The position numbers and the translations under genes are program-made. Of a stretch of DNA of 64,000 nt, positions 17,509-26,059 are shown piece after piece. Position 1 is the stretch's first letter, and the number at the start of each line of letters is the position of its first letter. Source of the DNA: Methylacidiphilum infernorum V4 (GTDB taxonomy: Bacteria; Verrucomicrobiota; Verrucomicrobiia; Methylacidiphilales; Methylacidiphilaceae); NCBI RefSeq assembly GCF_000019665.1, contig NC_010794.1, positions 1,922,001 to 1,986,000 on the forward strand, given 5' to 3'. The notes below the pieces were generated by a model, which saw only the letters and a program-made list of their open reading frames with translations, was not told the origin of the DNA and made no database searches.

Positions 17509-18213
17509 TCAAGAAAGGGCTTGGGGATCGATCCGCATCGCCTTGGCCAGGATTTTCTCGATCAGCTCTATCCTTTTGCTTTCCATCTCAAAGTCCAGTT
17601 TCATGTCCGCCCTTAGATCTTCTATCCTCTTGCCTTGTTCGACAAACCTCCCGTCCATGTCCGCCCTTAGATCTTCTATCCTCTTGCCTTGCTCGGCAAA
17701 CCTCCCGTTCATATCCGTCCTTAGATCTTCTATCCTCTTGCCTTGTTCGACAAACCTCCCGTCCATGTCCGCCCTTAAATCTTCTATCCTCTTGCCTTGC
17801 TCGACAAACCTCCCGTCCATGTCCGCCCTTAAATCTTCTATCCTCTTGCCTTGCTCGGCAAACCTCCCGTTCATGTCCGCCTTTAGATCTTCTATCCTCT
17901 TGCCTTGCTCGGCAAACCTCCCGTTCATATCCGTCCTTAGATCTTCTATCCTCTTGCCTTGCTCGGCAAACCTCCCGTTCATATCCGTCCTTAGATCTTC
18001 TATCCTCTTGCCTTGCTCGGCAAACCTCCCGTTCATGTCCGCCCTCAAGTCTTCCATCCTCTTACCCAGCTCTTCCATCCTCTTGTTTTGCTCGGCAAAC
18101 CTCCCGCCCATGTCTTCTCTCAGATCCTCTATCCTTCTTTCTAGATGCCTAAAAAGGTAGAAAAAGATTCCCGACAAGGAAGCGATAATGGTCAGGGTTT
18201 GGGTCCATTCCAT
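17509..18213 (-). CDS. Membrane-anchored coiled-coil protein with 18-residue tandem repeats
   Basis: 234 residues. An N-terminal transmembrane helix (TIIASLSGIFFYLFRHLE, about 8-25) is followed by one degenerate and then eight near-identical repeats of RIEDLRADMNGRFAEQGK (residues 52-195). A divergent ninth repeat and a short tail (MRIDPQALS) complete it. The helix propensity, charge pattern and 18-residue period (one heptad plus one hendecad) indicate a long rod-like oligomeric coiled coil, similar in composition to the repeat rods of DUF1640 or phage/haemolysin XhlA-type proteins. It probably projects from the inner membrane. Variants (NGRFAE versus DGRFVE, R/K and A/T) are mixed between repeats. 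The function is unknown. Confidence 0.7.
   Translation of the reverse strand: MEWTQTLTIIASLSGIFFYLFRHLERRIEDLREDMGGRFAEQNKRMEELGKRMEDLRADMNGRFAEQGKRIEDLRTDMNGRFAEQGKRIEDLRTDMNGRFAEQGKRIEDLKADMNGRFAEQGKRIEDLRADMDGRFVEQGKRIEDLRADMDGRFVEQGKRIEDLRTDMNGRFAEQGKRIEDLRADMDGRFVEQGKRIEDLRADMKLDFEMESKRIELIEKILAKAMRIDPQALS
17629..18060 (-). repeat. 54-bp coding tandem repeat, 8 copies
   Basis: Eight consecutive 54-bp units encode the 18-residue coiled-coil repeat; a further divergent unit lies at 17575-17628 and another beyond 18060. Units are nearly identical and differ at a few shared positions, as expected from slippage or unequal recombination with gene conversion. There are no unique spacers, so this is not a CRISPR array. 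Confidence 0.93.
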
Positions 18214-18421
18214 GACTCATTCATAGCACAGAAAAAGCCAATTCACTATAAAAATTACCGAGCTAAAAATTACCGAGCCGGTAAGCTTAGTAGAGCTAAA
18301 AGAGAAAAAAACTCAATCTCCACCGCCCGGAAAAGAGGATGAAAATGTAGAGCCCCAGGCAACCAAGCGGTATGGGTTAAAAAAAAGAAAAAAAGAATTC
18401 TTTGAGACGTCGGCCTAGATG

Positions 18422-18493
18422 AGCCGCTTGTGGGATTCGAACCCACGACCCACGCTTTACGAAAGCGTTGCTCTACCCCTGAGCTAAAGCGGC
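18422..18493 (-). tRNA. tRNA-Thr (anticodon CGU)
   Basis: The minus strand folds into a full cloverleaf of 72 nt. The acceptor stem is GCCGCTT/AAGCGGC, followed by discriminator T and no encoded CCA. The D arm holds GCTCAGGGGTAGAGC. The anticodon stem ACGCT/AGCGT has loop TTCGTAA, giving anticodon CGT (reads ACG, Thr). The T arm is GTGGG-TTCGAAT-CCCAC. A T-rich tract lies downstream (18400-18375) and may terminate transcription. Confidence 0.96.
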
Positions 18494-18596
18494 GCAAAAC
18501 CCTTCGGCCTCCTAAAAGGTTATTTTTTTTTAAGAAAAAAGAAAAATTCTTTTTTATTGTTTTCTTCTTTTCTTTCCAGCCTATCATAAAGAAAAA

Positions 18597-19178
18597 ATGA
18601 AAGGGAAAATTTCTACCGGTACCCTTGTCCTTGTTGGAACGGTTAGTTTATTTCTTCTTTTTTCCTTTGGGCTCCTTGCTTACCGGATCATGGTTGATCG
18701 TTCCCAGGCGGAGTGGGCAAAAATCATCCTGGACTACGACGAAGCGAAGTCAACCGAGGAAAAACTAAAAATCGCCAAAGAGCATCTTTCCCACAAGCAA
18801 ACCGCCGTTTGGATTTTGGAGTGCGCCGACAGCTTCTTTGAAAAAAGAGCGATTTCCGAAGCTTTATCGACCTACCAGTTCTTTATCGATCATTTTGCCG
18901 GCCACCCCTTGGAAGCCGGGGCTTTGCTCGGAGCCGGGGAATGCTTGGAAAGCCAAGGCAAAATAGCCGAAGCTCTTAACCTTTACCGCAGGATACTAGA
19001 AAAAAAAGAGAGTTCTTCATACAACACGGTGGCCACGCTCAGAATTGCCCAGCTTCGGATCCAGAAAAAGGAATATGCCCCGGCAAAAGAACTCTTGGAA
19101 AAATTTCTCTCGCAAAATTCCACCAGTCCCTTTGCCAATCAAGCCCAGATGCTTCTTGAAATGATTCCCTCCTCCTAA
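18597..19178 (+). CDS. Membrane-anchored TPR-like protein
   Basis: 193 residues. One N-terminal transmembrane helix (TLVLVGTVSLFLLFSFGLLA, 9-28) is followed by tetratricopeptide-like helical pairs, including ALLGAGECLESQGKIAEALN and AQLRIQKKEYAPAKELLEKF. Topology and size recall YfgM/BamD-like proteins that hold TPR repeats on the periplasmic side, but no specific family signature is present. It stands alone on the plus strand between a tRNA and the convergent aspartate kinase gene, whose stop is only 5 bp away. It is probably a scaffold for envelope proteins; this is inference. Confidence 0.7.
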   Translation: MKGKISTGTLVLVGTVSLFLLFSFGLLAYRIMVDRSQAEWAKIILDYDEAKSTEEKLKIAKEHLSHKQTAVWILECADSFFEKRAISEALSTYQFFIDHFAGHPLEAGALLGAGECLESQGKIAEALNLYRRILEKKESSSYNTVATLRIAQLRIQKKEYAPAKELLEKFLSQNSTSPFANQAQMLLEMIPSS

Positions 19179-19183
19179 GCGGT

Positions 19184-20404
19184 TCATAAAAGCTGGTCCA
19201 GCTTGAAGGCATCATGAACGACCTGGGCCGCTTTTTTCCCCACGGCTTCATCGATGATCACCGCTATTTTGATTTCACTTGTAGAGATCATCTGGACGTT
19301 GATTCCCGCTTCGGCCAATGCAGAAAAAAGAAGGGCGGCAACCCCGCTGTGGGAACGCATCCCTATACCCACCACGGACAGCTTGGCAACCCCTTCCGTA
19401 GCCCTCACCTCTCTTGCTCCAATTTCAGTCACGATAGGGTCCAAGGCCACCATGGCTTTCTTGAGCAAGCTCTTGTGCACGGTAAAAGTAATATCGGTCA
19501 GCCCATGATCGGAAATGTTTTGAACGATCATGTCCACGTTGATCTCCGCTTCGGCAATCCTGCTGAAGACTTTCGCCGCGATTCCGGGTTTGTCAGGAAC
19601 GCCCAGAATCGTCACCTTCGCCTGATCGGGCTCCAAACTCACAGCCCTCACCACCACTTTTTCCATCGCACGCACCTCTTCTTTGACTATGGTCCCCGGG
19701 GCGTTCGTAAAACTTGAACGCACCTCAAAAGGCACCTTGAATTTCTTGGCAAATTCCACCGACCTTGCCTGCATGACCTTCGAACCCGAAGCCGCCATTT
19801 CCAACAGCTCATCATAGCTAATTTCTTCAATTTTTCGAGCCCCAGGGACGATCCGGGGATCCGCCGTATATACCCCTTCTACGTCCGTATAGATCTGGCA
19901 GCACTGGGCATGGATCACGGCGGCTATAGCTATGGCCGTAAGATCCGAGCCTCCCCTGCCAAGGGTAGTAATATGACCTTCAACGTTTTGTCCTTGAAAA
20001 CCGGCTACAACCACCACGTTGCGCCCTCGGAGCAGGTCCTTGATCTTTTTGGGACTGATATTGAGAATCTTTGCCCTCGTATGCCGAGCGTCGGTAATAA
20101 TGCCCGCCTGTGCTCCCGTCAAGGAGACGGCGGGAATTTTTAAAGCATGCAGGGCGATCGACAAAAGGGCTATGGTGGTTTGCTCCCCGGTAGAAAGGAG
20201 GACATCAATTTCTCTTTCCGAAGGTTCCGGATGAAGTTGAGAAGCGAGCTGCAAAAGCTGGTCGGTGACTCCCGACATCGCCGAAACCACCACGACCAAG
20301 TCGTGTCCCTGCCTGTAAAAGTCGGCAATGCGTTCGGCCACTTTTTTTATCCGCTCCACGCTCCCTACGGAAGTTCCTCCATATTTTTGAACAAAGAGAG
20401 CCAT
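19184..20404 (-). CDS. lysC: Aspartate kinase
   Basis: 406 residues, the usual length for a stand-alone monofunctional aspartokinase. The catalytic amino-acid-kinase domain begins with KYGGTSVGS (7-15) and includes LSTGEQTTIALLSIAL, TLGRGGSDLTA and TDVEGVYTADPR. Two ACT domains fill about 265-400 (VTILGVPDKPGIAAKVFSRI; VVGIGMRSHSGVAALLFSAL; VQMISTSEIKIAVIID). It phosphorylates L-aspartate, the first step to lysine, threonine, methionine and diaminopimelate. The ACT domains predict feedback control by lysine and/or threonine. A good promoter lies 35-63 bp upstream (20440-20467). No riboswitch is visible. Confidence 0.95.
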   Translation of the reverse strand: MALFVQKYGGTSVGSVERIKKVAERIADFYRQGHDLVVVVSAMSGVTDQLLQLASQLHPEPSEREIDVLLSTGEQTTIALLSIALHALKIPAVSLTGAQAGIITDARHTRAKILNISPKKIKDLLRGRNVVVVAGFQGQNVEGHITTLGRGGSDLTAIAIAAVIHAQCCQIYTDVEGVYTADPRIVPGARKIEEISYDELLEMAASGSKVMQARSVEFAKKFKVPFEVRSSFTNAPGTIVKEEVRAMEKVVVRAVSLEPDQAKVTILGVPDKPGIAAKVFSRIAEAEINVDMIVQNISDHGLTDITFTVHKSLLKKAMVALDPIVTEIGAREVRATEGVAKLSVVGIGMRSHSGVAALLFSALAEAGINVQMISTSEIKIAVIIDEAVGKKAAQVVHDAFKLDQLL

Positions 20405-20439
20405 TTCCTCTTCTTTTCCCTTTATTTATAAAAGCCAAT

Positions 20440-20467
20440 ATTATAACAAAAGGTTAAAAAATTGCAA
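20440..20467 (-). promoter_or_regulatory. Candidate sigma70 promoter of lysC
   Basis: Minus strand: TTGCAA (20462-20467), a 16-nt spacer and a perfect TATAAT (20440-20445). A start near 20433 would leave a leader of about 30 nt before the lysC ATG. Confidence 0.55.
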
Positions 20468-20516
20468 ATTTAGACTTAAAAACTATTGCATCGATCATGG
20501 AGATTATTGTAAAGAT

Positions 20517-20552
20517 CAAAGAAAAAGGGCGGCACACATTCATGTGCCGCCC
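20517..20552 (-). terminator. Intrinsic terminator, distal to the porin genes
   Basis: A perfect 10-bp stem (GGGCGGCACA / TGTGCCGCCC, 20527-20552) with a 6-nt loop. Read on the minus strand it is followed by TTTTTCTTT, so it stops transcription before the lysC promoter. Confidence 0.75.
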
Positions 20553-20667
20553 GGGCCGGGAATCGTCAGAGGAGGAAAACGATCATTTAGAGGTTATTCA
20601 TATATTGATACTCGGCAAGTTTTCTATTTGTTCAAAAAAAAATCGTCCTCGAAAGAAAATGGCTTTT

Positions 20668-20703
20668 TAAATAAAGAAGGGCAGCAAGCCAAGCTGCCCT
20701 TTT
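20668..20703 (-). terminator. Intrinsic terminator, proximal to the porin genes
   Basis: A stem of about 9 bp (AAGGGCAGC / GCTGCCCTT around 20677-20701) with a 7-nt loop, followed on the minus strand by TTCTTTATTT. It lies about 140 bp after the porin stop. On the plus strand it is followed by only four T. Confidence 0.65.
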
Positions 20704-20839
20704 CAAGTTGTATCCTAGAGGAGGAGGAAACAAATTCTTTTATCTATTTTTTAAACGATTCTACCCCGTTTCCCGTTCAAAATTTTTTTAAAGATTTTTT
20801 TTAAAACTTCTTTTATTTTTATCCTCCCCTATCCAATCC

Positions 20840-22483
20840 TTAATAACTGTAAACGACATCCACCGCTACGAACCAAAAGGGACCGCTCGAGGGCTGGGCA
20901 AGCCCGTTGCCGTTGAGTCCCACGGCTGCGGGAGCTATACCGGCCGCCGGGTAGTACCAGTTCATGAATCCTTTGCCGTAATCGGCTCGATTTTCTATGC
21001 GGATCATGAAGTTATCGGCCAGGTCAAACCTCCAGTCTACCGTGACACTGTAAATATCCATCGGGAAAAGCATGTCGGAAAAGATCTGGTTGCGGTTCGC
21101 ATGGTCGTACTGCTCTCTCCAGGCCATGCTGAAAACCTTGTTAAACTTGTAAATCTGGTAGATTGATATGCCCAAGAAACTCGTCGATCCTTCAAAGCCA
21201 TAGAGAGGGTAGTTTCTGGGGAATATCGACAAAGCGGTTTGTGTTGCGGGCCCAAGTTGGGCAATGCCCGCGGGGCCGATCCTGTTGGCAAAGCCGCCGA
21301 CCAACTCGTAGGCAAATTCCAGTTTCTGGTCTTTAACAAATTTAGGAATCCAGGTTCCAAAATCGTTAAATTCCATGAAAAGCCCGTTGTTATTGTAGGC
21401 GGAGGGAACGATGTCTCCCCCGATATCGTATGCTCCCACGTAGCTTCCGTTTTGACTTGTTCCAAATCCCGGTGGGTTGACCGAGTTGGGAGCAAAGGCA
21501 TAGCCAAAGGTATTCAAAAAAAGCTTATCCTTGGAGGTGTAATCCCACATGTTGAAGAGGACTACTCCTTCCCCGCTATTGATCATGTTGTTGGTGTACC
21601 CAAAGTAAGGATAGCCGGCACGGGAGACATTCCAACCCCCGTTGGTAACTCCCCACCGGGTCGTCCAATTGTCGTTGAACTTGTAGAAAACCTCGCCTCC
21701 GACCATGGTGAAGGGCTCGAAGTTGTTAAACAAAATCCCATAAGAAAAGTTAAAGTTTGCCGGCCTTTCCATGACTTCCAATCCTATGGGCGAAGCAAAC
21801 TGCCCGATATGGATCTCCAAGCTTTTCTCTCCTATTGGAGCTTTAAACTGCACGTAAGCCTGTTCCAGGAAAATCCCGCTGGAATTAAAGCCAATACCCG
21901 AATTGAAAGGATTGCCGATGCCTGTAACCGCATCGGGTTCGCCCAGGGCGGCATCCTGGCCAAAGATCATGTCCACTCTAAAACCGGCCTGCCATTTGTT
22001 TTCATCGGTCAGGGGTTTTTCCAGGGCGACCTTTAGCTGGTTAAAATTGAAGGCTCCCCCGGGTATGCCATCGGTGGTAAACCGCAAGGGCAGTGCCGGG
22101 TAGGAGGGAACGAAAGGGGATGCGGCAGGGGGACCATGAAGCCCTGAAGTTGCCGGGTTGGCAAACACAAGGGGAACCTGGTTAAACGAAGGGGCGGCAA
22201 TGAAATTATAGGTATAGCTGGCTTCCACATACCCGCTTAACTTAATGCCTGGGTTATTCGCCTGGACCGCCGCTATGCCCTCCTCTTCGAGTATTTGCTT
22301 GAGTTTTTCCACTTCCTTGGGATCGGTAATGGGACCAGGAGAGTCTTTTTGATCCCCACCCTGCGCCGACAGCTCCGGGCCAGCTCCAGTTTCCCCTTCG
22401 GCCTCTCCCCCATGGCTTGCGGGAGAGCCGAACCCAACAAAACATAAAAGTCCAACTAGAAACGCTATCTTTTTGAATCGCAT
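20840..22483 (-). CDS. Outer-membrane beta-barrel porin, BBP2-like, copy 1
   Basis: 547 residues. Signal peptide (MRFKKIAFLVGLLCFVGFG), an acidic linker, a short helix (PKEVEKLKQILEEEGIAAVQ) and then a barrel starting KLSGYVEASYTYNF. Typical segments are GIPGGAFNFNQLKVALEKPL, FGQDAALGEPDAVTG, MERPANFNFSYGILFNN and DLADNFMIRIENRADYGKG. It ends in VVYSY, an aromatic C-terminus used for barrel assembly. The pattern fits the putative porin families PF07642 (BBP2/OmpL-like). It would form a diffusion channel in the outer membrane; selectivity cannot be read. The gene follows its paralogue by 34 bp, so the two are probably co-transcribed, and it is followed by two terminators. Confidence 0.82.
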   Translation of the reverse strand: MRFKKIAFLVGLLCFVGFGSPASHGGEAEGETGAGPELSAQGGDQKDSPGPITDPKEVEKLKQILEEEGIAAVQANNPGIKLSGYVEASYTYNFIAAPSFNQVPLVFANPATSGLHGPPAASPFVPSYPALPLRFTTDGIPGGAFNFNQLKVALEKPLTDENKWQAGFRVDMIFGQDAALGEPDAVTGIGNPFNSGIGFNSSGIFLEQAYVQFKAPIGEKSLEIHIGQFASPIGLEVMERPANFNFSYGILFNNFEPFTMVGGEVFYKFNDNWTTRWGVTNGGWNVSRAGYPYFGYTNNMINSGEGVVLFNMWDYTSKDKLFLNTFGYAFAPNSVNPPGFGTSQNGSYVGAYDIGGDIVPSAYNNNGLFMEFNDFGTWIPKFVKDQKLEFAYELVGGFANRIGPAGIAQLGPATQTALSIFPRNYPLYGFEGSTSFLGISIYQIYKFNKVFSMAWREQYDHANRNQIFSDMLFPMDIYSVTVDWRFDLADNFMIRIENRADYGKGFMNWYYPAAGIAPAAVGLNGNGLAQPSSGPFWFVAVDVVYSY

Positions 22484-22517
22484 TTTGACCTTCCATGGGT
22501 TGCGGGTTGGCTTTCAG

Positions 22518-24134
22518 TTAAAAGCTGTAGACAAATTCAAGCCCTACGAAATAGACCGGGCCGGTTGAACTGCCCAAGAGAGCCGAAGGACTCCCGGTCG
22601 GGTTCTGGAAAGGAAACCCGTAGTAGCCGAGTACTCCTTGTCCCCAGTCCATCCTGTACTCAAGCCTGATCATGAAGTTGTCGGCCAGGTCAAACCCAAG
22701 CGTTGCCGTGTAAGCCCATATGTCGGTCGGAGCATTATGCCCGGCCAGGATCGAGTTCCATCCCGATTCCACCCAGTCGGCCCTCTGCGCTATGCTGATA
22801 ATGTCGGTTAGCTGGTATTTCATGTGCACCGATGCCCCATACCAGTTGGAGGGCCCGCTCGATAGGTTGACCGGTAGCCCGCTCACCGCCGCTGGCACAA
22901 CCGTCACGTTGTTGTTGTAAAATCCCCCCGTAAACTCAAATCCCAGAAGAAGCTTGTCATGCGCAAACTTCGGCGCCCACGAACCCCATACATCCCCAAG
23001 AAAAAACGCATTGTTCTGGTTGAAGGGCCCCTCCCCCCTTATCCCCTGGGCTATCCCATAAGGCTGAGCTACCCCGTCTATGGGCGAAGCCCCAAAACCC
23101 GGCGGGTTGACCCCGTTAAACCCGTACATCAAGGTCGCACTCAAGGTGGCATTCTTCCCCTTCGCATCCCACTGGCTGTTCAAAAAAAGCAGGTAGGCGT
23201 CGCTGTTGTTAATCATGTTGTTGAGAAAACCAAAATATTCCATTCCCCCCCGAGAAACGTTGAACCCCCCGTCGGCTATCCCAAAGCGGCTCGTCCACTG
23301 CTCATCCCACCGGTAGATCGCCTGCATCCCCGTCAGCGTCGTCGGCAACAGGTTGGCAAACAATAGCCCATAGGTAAAATCCAGGTTCACCGGCCGCTCC
23401 ACCACCTCGTAGCCCGCCGGATCCACAAACTTCCCTATCTTTATGTCTAAGCCGTTACCTACAGGGGCCCGGAAAATCACGTAAGCTTGCTCAAGCCAAA
23501 AACTGGAAGTGTTGAACGAATACCAGGAACTAAAGGGAACCCCAAGGCCGGTAATCGCATCGGGTGCCCCCACGACCGCGTCCTGGCCTACGATCAGGTC
23601 CGCCCTAAAGCCCGCCTGCCAGCGGTTCTCCTCGGTCAAGGGCTTCTCCAAGGCCAGCTTGAAGGCGTTCATGTTAAAGCCTCCCCCGGGAATCGCATCC
23701 ACCGGTTCCCTGCCCGGAATCGCCGGGTAACCCTGGGCAAAGCCCGCCGTATTGGTCGGTCCCACGTAACCCGGTGGGGGAACAAAACCGGGCACCTTGT
23801 TAAAAGCCGGTGCATTGATAAAATTGTAGGTGTAGCTGGCATCAACATAGCCGCTAAGCACTATCCCCTTGGTGTTCGCCTGCACCGGTATGCCCTGGTC
23901 TTCCAGCTTCTTGACCAGTTCCGCTATCTCTTTGTTCTTCTCTTCAAGAGTATCGGATTGATTGGCTCGGTCAGTTTTCTTTGCATGCTTCTTCTTAGAT
24001 TGAGAGGGTTGTTCTGAATCCTGGCCATGACCCCTATAAAGCCCCACCCCCACTCCTAGAAAAAGAAATAATAGATAGACAAAAAATCGACTCGATCTCT
24101 TCACCTCAAGCCTCCTCTTTTCCGTGTTCACCAA
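22518..24134 (-). CDS. Outer-membrane beta-barrel porin, BBP2-like, copy 2
   Basis: 538 residues with the same architecture as its neighbours: a hydrophobic leader (FFVYLLFLFLGVGVGLYRG) and a Lys-rich linker. A helix follows (EKNKEIAELVKKLEDQGIPV), then barrel motifs VLSGYVDASYTYNFINAP, GGGFNMNAFKLALEKPL, VVERPVNLDFTYGLLFANL and DLADNFMIRLEYRMDWGQG. It ends in EFVYSF. The start ATG at 24134 gives a long basic n-region (MVNTEKRRLEVKRSSR); an internal start is possible but no other Met precedes the leader. It probably forms a porin with different loops from the other copies. A candidate promoter lies about 175 bp upstream. Confidence 0.82.
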   Translation of the reverse strand: MVNTEKRRLEVKRSSRFFVYLLFLFLGVGVGLYRGHGQDSEQPSQSKKKHAKKTDRANQSDTLEEKNKEIAELVKKLEDQGIPVQANTKGIVLSGYVDASYTYNFINAPAFNKVPGFVPPPGYVGPTNTAGFAQGYPAIPGREPVDAIPGGGFNMNAFKLALEKPLTEENRWQAGFRADLIVGQDAVVGAPDAITGLGVPFSSWYSFNTSSFWLEQAYVIFRAPVGNGLDIKIGKFVDPAGYEVVERPVNLDFTYGLLFANLLPTTLTGMQAIYRWDEQWTSRFGIADGGFNVSRGGMEYFGFLNNMINNSDAYLLFLNSQWDAKGKNATLSATLMYGFNGVNPPGFGASPIDGVAQPYGIAQGIRGEGPFNQNNAFFLGDVWGSWAPKFAHDKLLLGFEFTGGFYNNNVTVVPAAVSGLPVNLSSGPSNWYGASVHMKYQLTDIISIAQRADWVESGWNSILAGHNAPTDIWAYTATLGFDLADNFMIRLEYRMDWGQGVLGYYGFPFQNPTGSPSALLGSSTGPVYFVGLEFVYSF

Positions 24135-24433
24135 TAAAAATTATCCCGAATACCCCTACTTCTTTTGCCTATACTGGGAATGGGAAAATCTTTTTTGGCT
24201 TTTTTCCTAAAGCATTTTTCATGCCATAGGATAGGGGAAAGAAAACTGGGGGAGGGACTCAAAAAAGGGAGTTGGATATTAAAAAGGAATCAAAGAAAAG
24301 AGGGTCCTTTATAAGAAACTCCCCGTTGCGGCATCAACCCATGGGGTATTAAAAAAGCATAAAAAAACCTTTCTTCGGTGATGGGCCTATTTCTTGTGTC
24401 AAGCCTGGGACAGTTGAGCTACAACCCGCAAGC
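24135..24433. other. Intergenic between porin copies 3 and 2
   Basis: No gene. It contains a candidate promoter for the 22518-24134 porin (24308-24337) and an isolated minus-strand TTGACA near 24400 without a matching -10. No terminator hairpin was found after the 24434-26059 gene, so read-through is possible. Confidence 0.45.
24308..24337 (-). promoter_or_regulatory. Candidate promoter of porin copy 2
   Basis: Minus strand TTGATG (24332-24337), an 18-nt spacer and TATAAA (24308-24313). The leader to the ATG would be about 165 nt, which is long, so confidence is limited. Confidence 0.35.
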
Positions 24434-26059
24434 CTAATAGCTATAAACCACTTCAATGGCGCTAAAGACGATAGGGCCCGAAGAAGACCCCACCAGCCCA
24501 TTGCCTTTTAACCCGATACTTTGGGGATTAACAAGCAGGTTGGGCTGGTAATAGTCCAGGACGTTGTCGCCCCAGTCCGCCCTCCACTCCACTCGGACCA
24601 TCAAGTTATCGGCAAGATCGAGGCGGACCGTCAGGGTCGTTTCCCAGATGTTTGCAGGAAAAATAAATCCTTCGAGATAGGAGTTCCAACTCGCCTGCAG
24701 GTATTGTTCGCGGAAATTTAAGCTGGTGAAGCTGTTGAGCTTGTAGACCTGGTAAAGCCCTACGCCAAGCCAGTTGGTCGGTCCATCGTAACCAGAGGCA
24801 AAAGGAAAGGGAGGAAATATCCCGAGAAGCCTTTCTTGCTCAAGACCCAGGGCGGTAATCCCACCGGGGGCAACGGCATGGTTATAGAATCCCCCGACCA
24901 GTTCAAAACTCAACATCAACCTCTCGCCGGGCACAAAAGAAGGAAGCCAGGTGCCAAAATCGTTCAACTCCATGTAAGTCCCGTTATTGTTATAAGGACC
25001 GGGGATAATATCCCCATTGGCATAAGCACCGGGATAAGAGAGCGATGGGGCAGGAGAGGTGGCAAAACCGGGAGGGTTGGTGCCGTTAAAACCGTAAAGT
25101 AGGGCAAAGGTGTTAAGGAGTTTTTTGTCTTTTGAGGAATAATCGAGGTTAAAGGTGACCAAGTAAGCAGGGAGGTTGTTGATCGTGTTGCTTAGAAAAC
25201 CAAAATAGGGAAATCCCCCGCGGGAGGTGTTAAAGCCGCCGTCGACAAGACCACCCCTGACCCTCCAGGAAGCATTGAGCTGGTAGTAAACCTGGCTTCC
25301 GACCAGGACGAAGGGTTCGACGTTGTTGAAGAAAAGCCCATAACTAAAATTGAGGTTAGCCGGCCTTTCAAGGACCTCGAAGCCGACGGGAGCTTCAAAT
25401 TTCCCTATATGGATTTCCACCCGGTGCTCGTCCCCTGCCGGAATCTGAAACGCAGCATAAGCCTGTTCGACGAAAATCGTGCTCGAGTTGAGCCCAAAGG
25501 TGGTCGAATTAGCCGTTCCCAAGCCTTCGACGCTGTCGGGAACGCCCAGTCCAGCATCCTGGCCGAGCATCAGGTCAAAGCGAAAAGCGCCGTCAAACTT
25601 GTTTTCCTTGGCCAGTTCTTTTTCCAAAACGACCTTAAGCTGGTTGAGATTAAATCCTCCCCCGGGAATCCCATCGTCGGCATAGCGCAAGGGGGCCACG
25701 GCAACGGCCGGAGATAGGATAGATTGTCCGCTCAACGTTTGAGCCGCAAAAAGAGGCAAGGCGCCAAAAGAAGGAGCATTAAAGTAATTATAATCGTAGC
25801 TGGCATCCACGTAACCGCTTAATCTTATGGCGGGCCTAGGCGGAGGAACCGCTATGCCTCCTTCAGCAAGGATTTTTTCCAGCTTTACCCTGTCCACCGA
25901 GCATGACACCTCTTCTTGGGGGGTGAGGGATTCAAGCTCTTGTTGAGAAAATTCTTCGGCCCCAATTAATGCGGTCAGAAAAGAACTGACCACCGATAAG
26001 AATAAAAGAAGACCGATTCCGGCCCGTCTAAGCCCAAGCCGACGTAATGTGCTTGCCAT
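24434..26059 (-). CDS. Outer-membrane beta-barrel porin, BBP2-like, copy 3
   Basis: 541 residues. Leader AGIGLLLFLSVVSSFLTALIG, a Glu-rich segment, a helix (DRVKLEKILAEGGIAVPPP) and a barrel starting RLSGYVDASYDYNYFNAP. Conserved family segments are GGGFNLNQLKVVLEKEL, LGQDAGLGVPDSVEG, LERPANLNFSYGLFFNN and DLADNLMVRVEWRADWGD; it ends in EVVYSY. It resembles copy 1 most, including the shared YNNNGxxMExNDFGTWxPxFV block. It is the first of three tandem paralogues on this strand. An 18-bp perfect palindrome lies 56-73 bp upstream of its start and may be an operator or a structured leader. Substrate range is unknown. Confidence 0.82.
   Translation of the reverse strand: MASTLRRLGLRRAGIGLLLFLSVVSSFLTALIGAEEFSQQELESLTPQEEVSCSVDRVKLEKILAEGGIAVPPPRPAIRLSGYVDASYDYNYFNAPSFGALPLFAAQTLSGQSILSPAVAVAPLRYADDGIPGGGFNLNQLKVVLEKELAKENKFDGAFRFDLMLGQDAGLGVPDSVEGLGTANSTTFGLNSSTIFVEQAYAAFQIPAGDEHRVEIHIGKFEAPVGFEVLERPANLNFSYGLFFNNVEPFVLVGSQVYYQLNASWRVRGGLVDGGFNTSRGGFPYFGFLSNTINNLPAYLVTFNLDYSSKDKKLLNTFALLYGFNGTNPPGFATSPAPSLSYPGAYANGDIIPGPYNNNGTYMELNDFGTWLPSFVPGERLMLSFELVGGFYNHAVAPGGITALGLEQERLLGIFPPFPFASGYDGPTNWLGVGLYQVYKLNSFTSLNFREQYLQASWNSYLEGFIFPANIWETTLTVRLDLADNLMVRVEWRADWGDNVLDYYQPNLLVNPQSIGLKGNGLVGSSSGPIVFSAIEVVYSY

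Larger units (their letters stand above)
20405..20839. other. Intergenic with lysC promoter and two porin-side terminators
   Basis: The low end carries the lysC promoter. Two hairpins follow (20517-20552 and 20668-20703), both oriented to end minus-strand transcripts coming from the porin. The 115 bp between them have no coding signal but could be a short stable RNA. Confidence 0.5.

Noticed and set aside
17629-18060. CRISPR array
   Set aside because: The 54-bp units are contiguous without unique spacers and encode an in-frame protein repeat; no cas gene is present.
17543-18160. Plus-strand ORF of 205 residues with repeats
   Set aside because: Mirror of the 54-bp repeat gene; Leu/Pro/Cys/Ser-rich translation with no start signal. 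The minus-strand reading has a transmembrane segment and a regular coiled coil.
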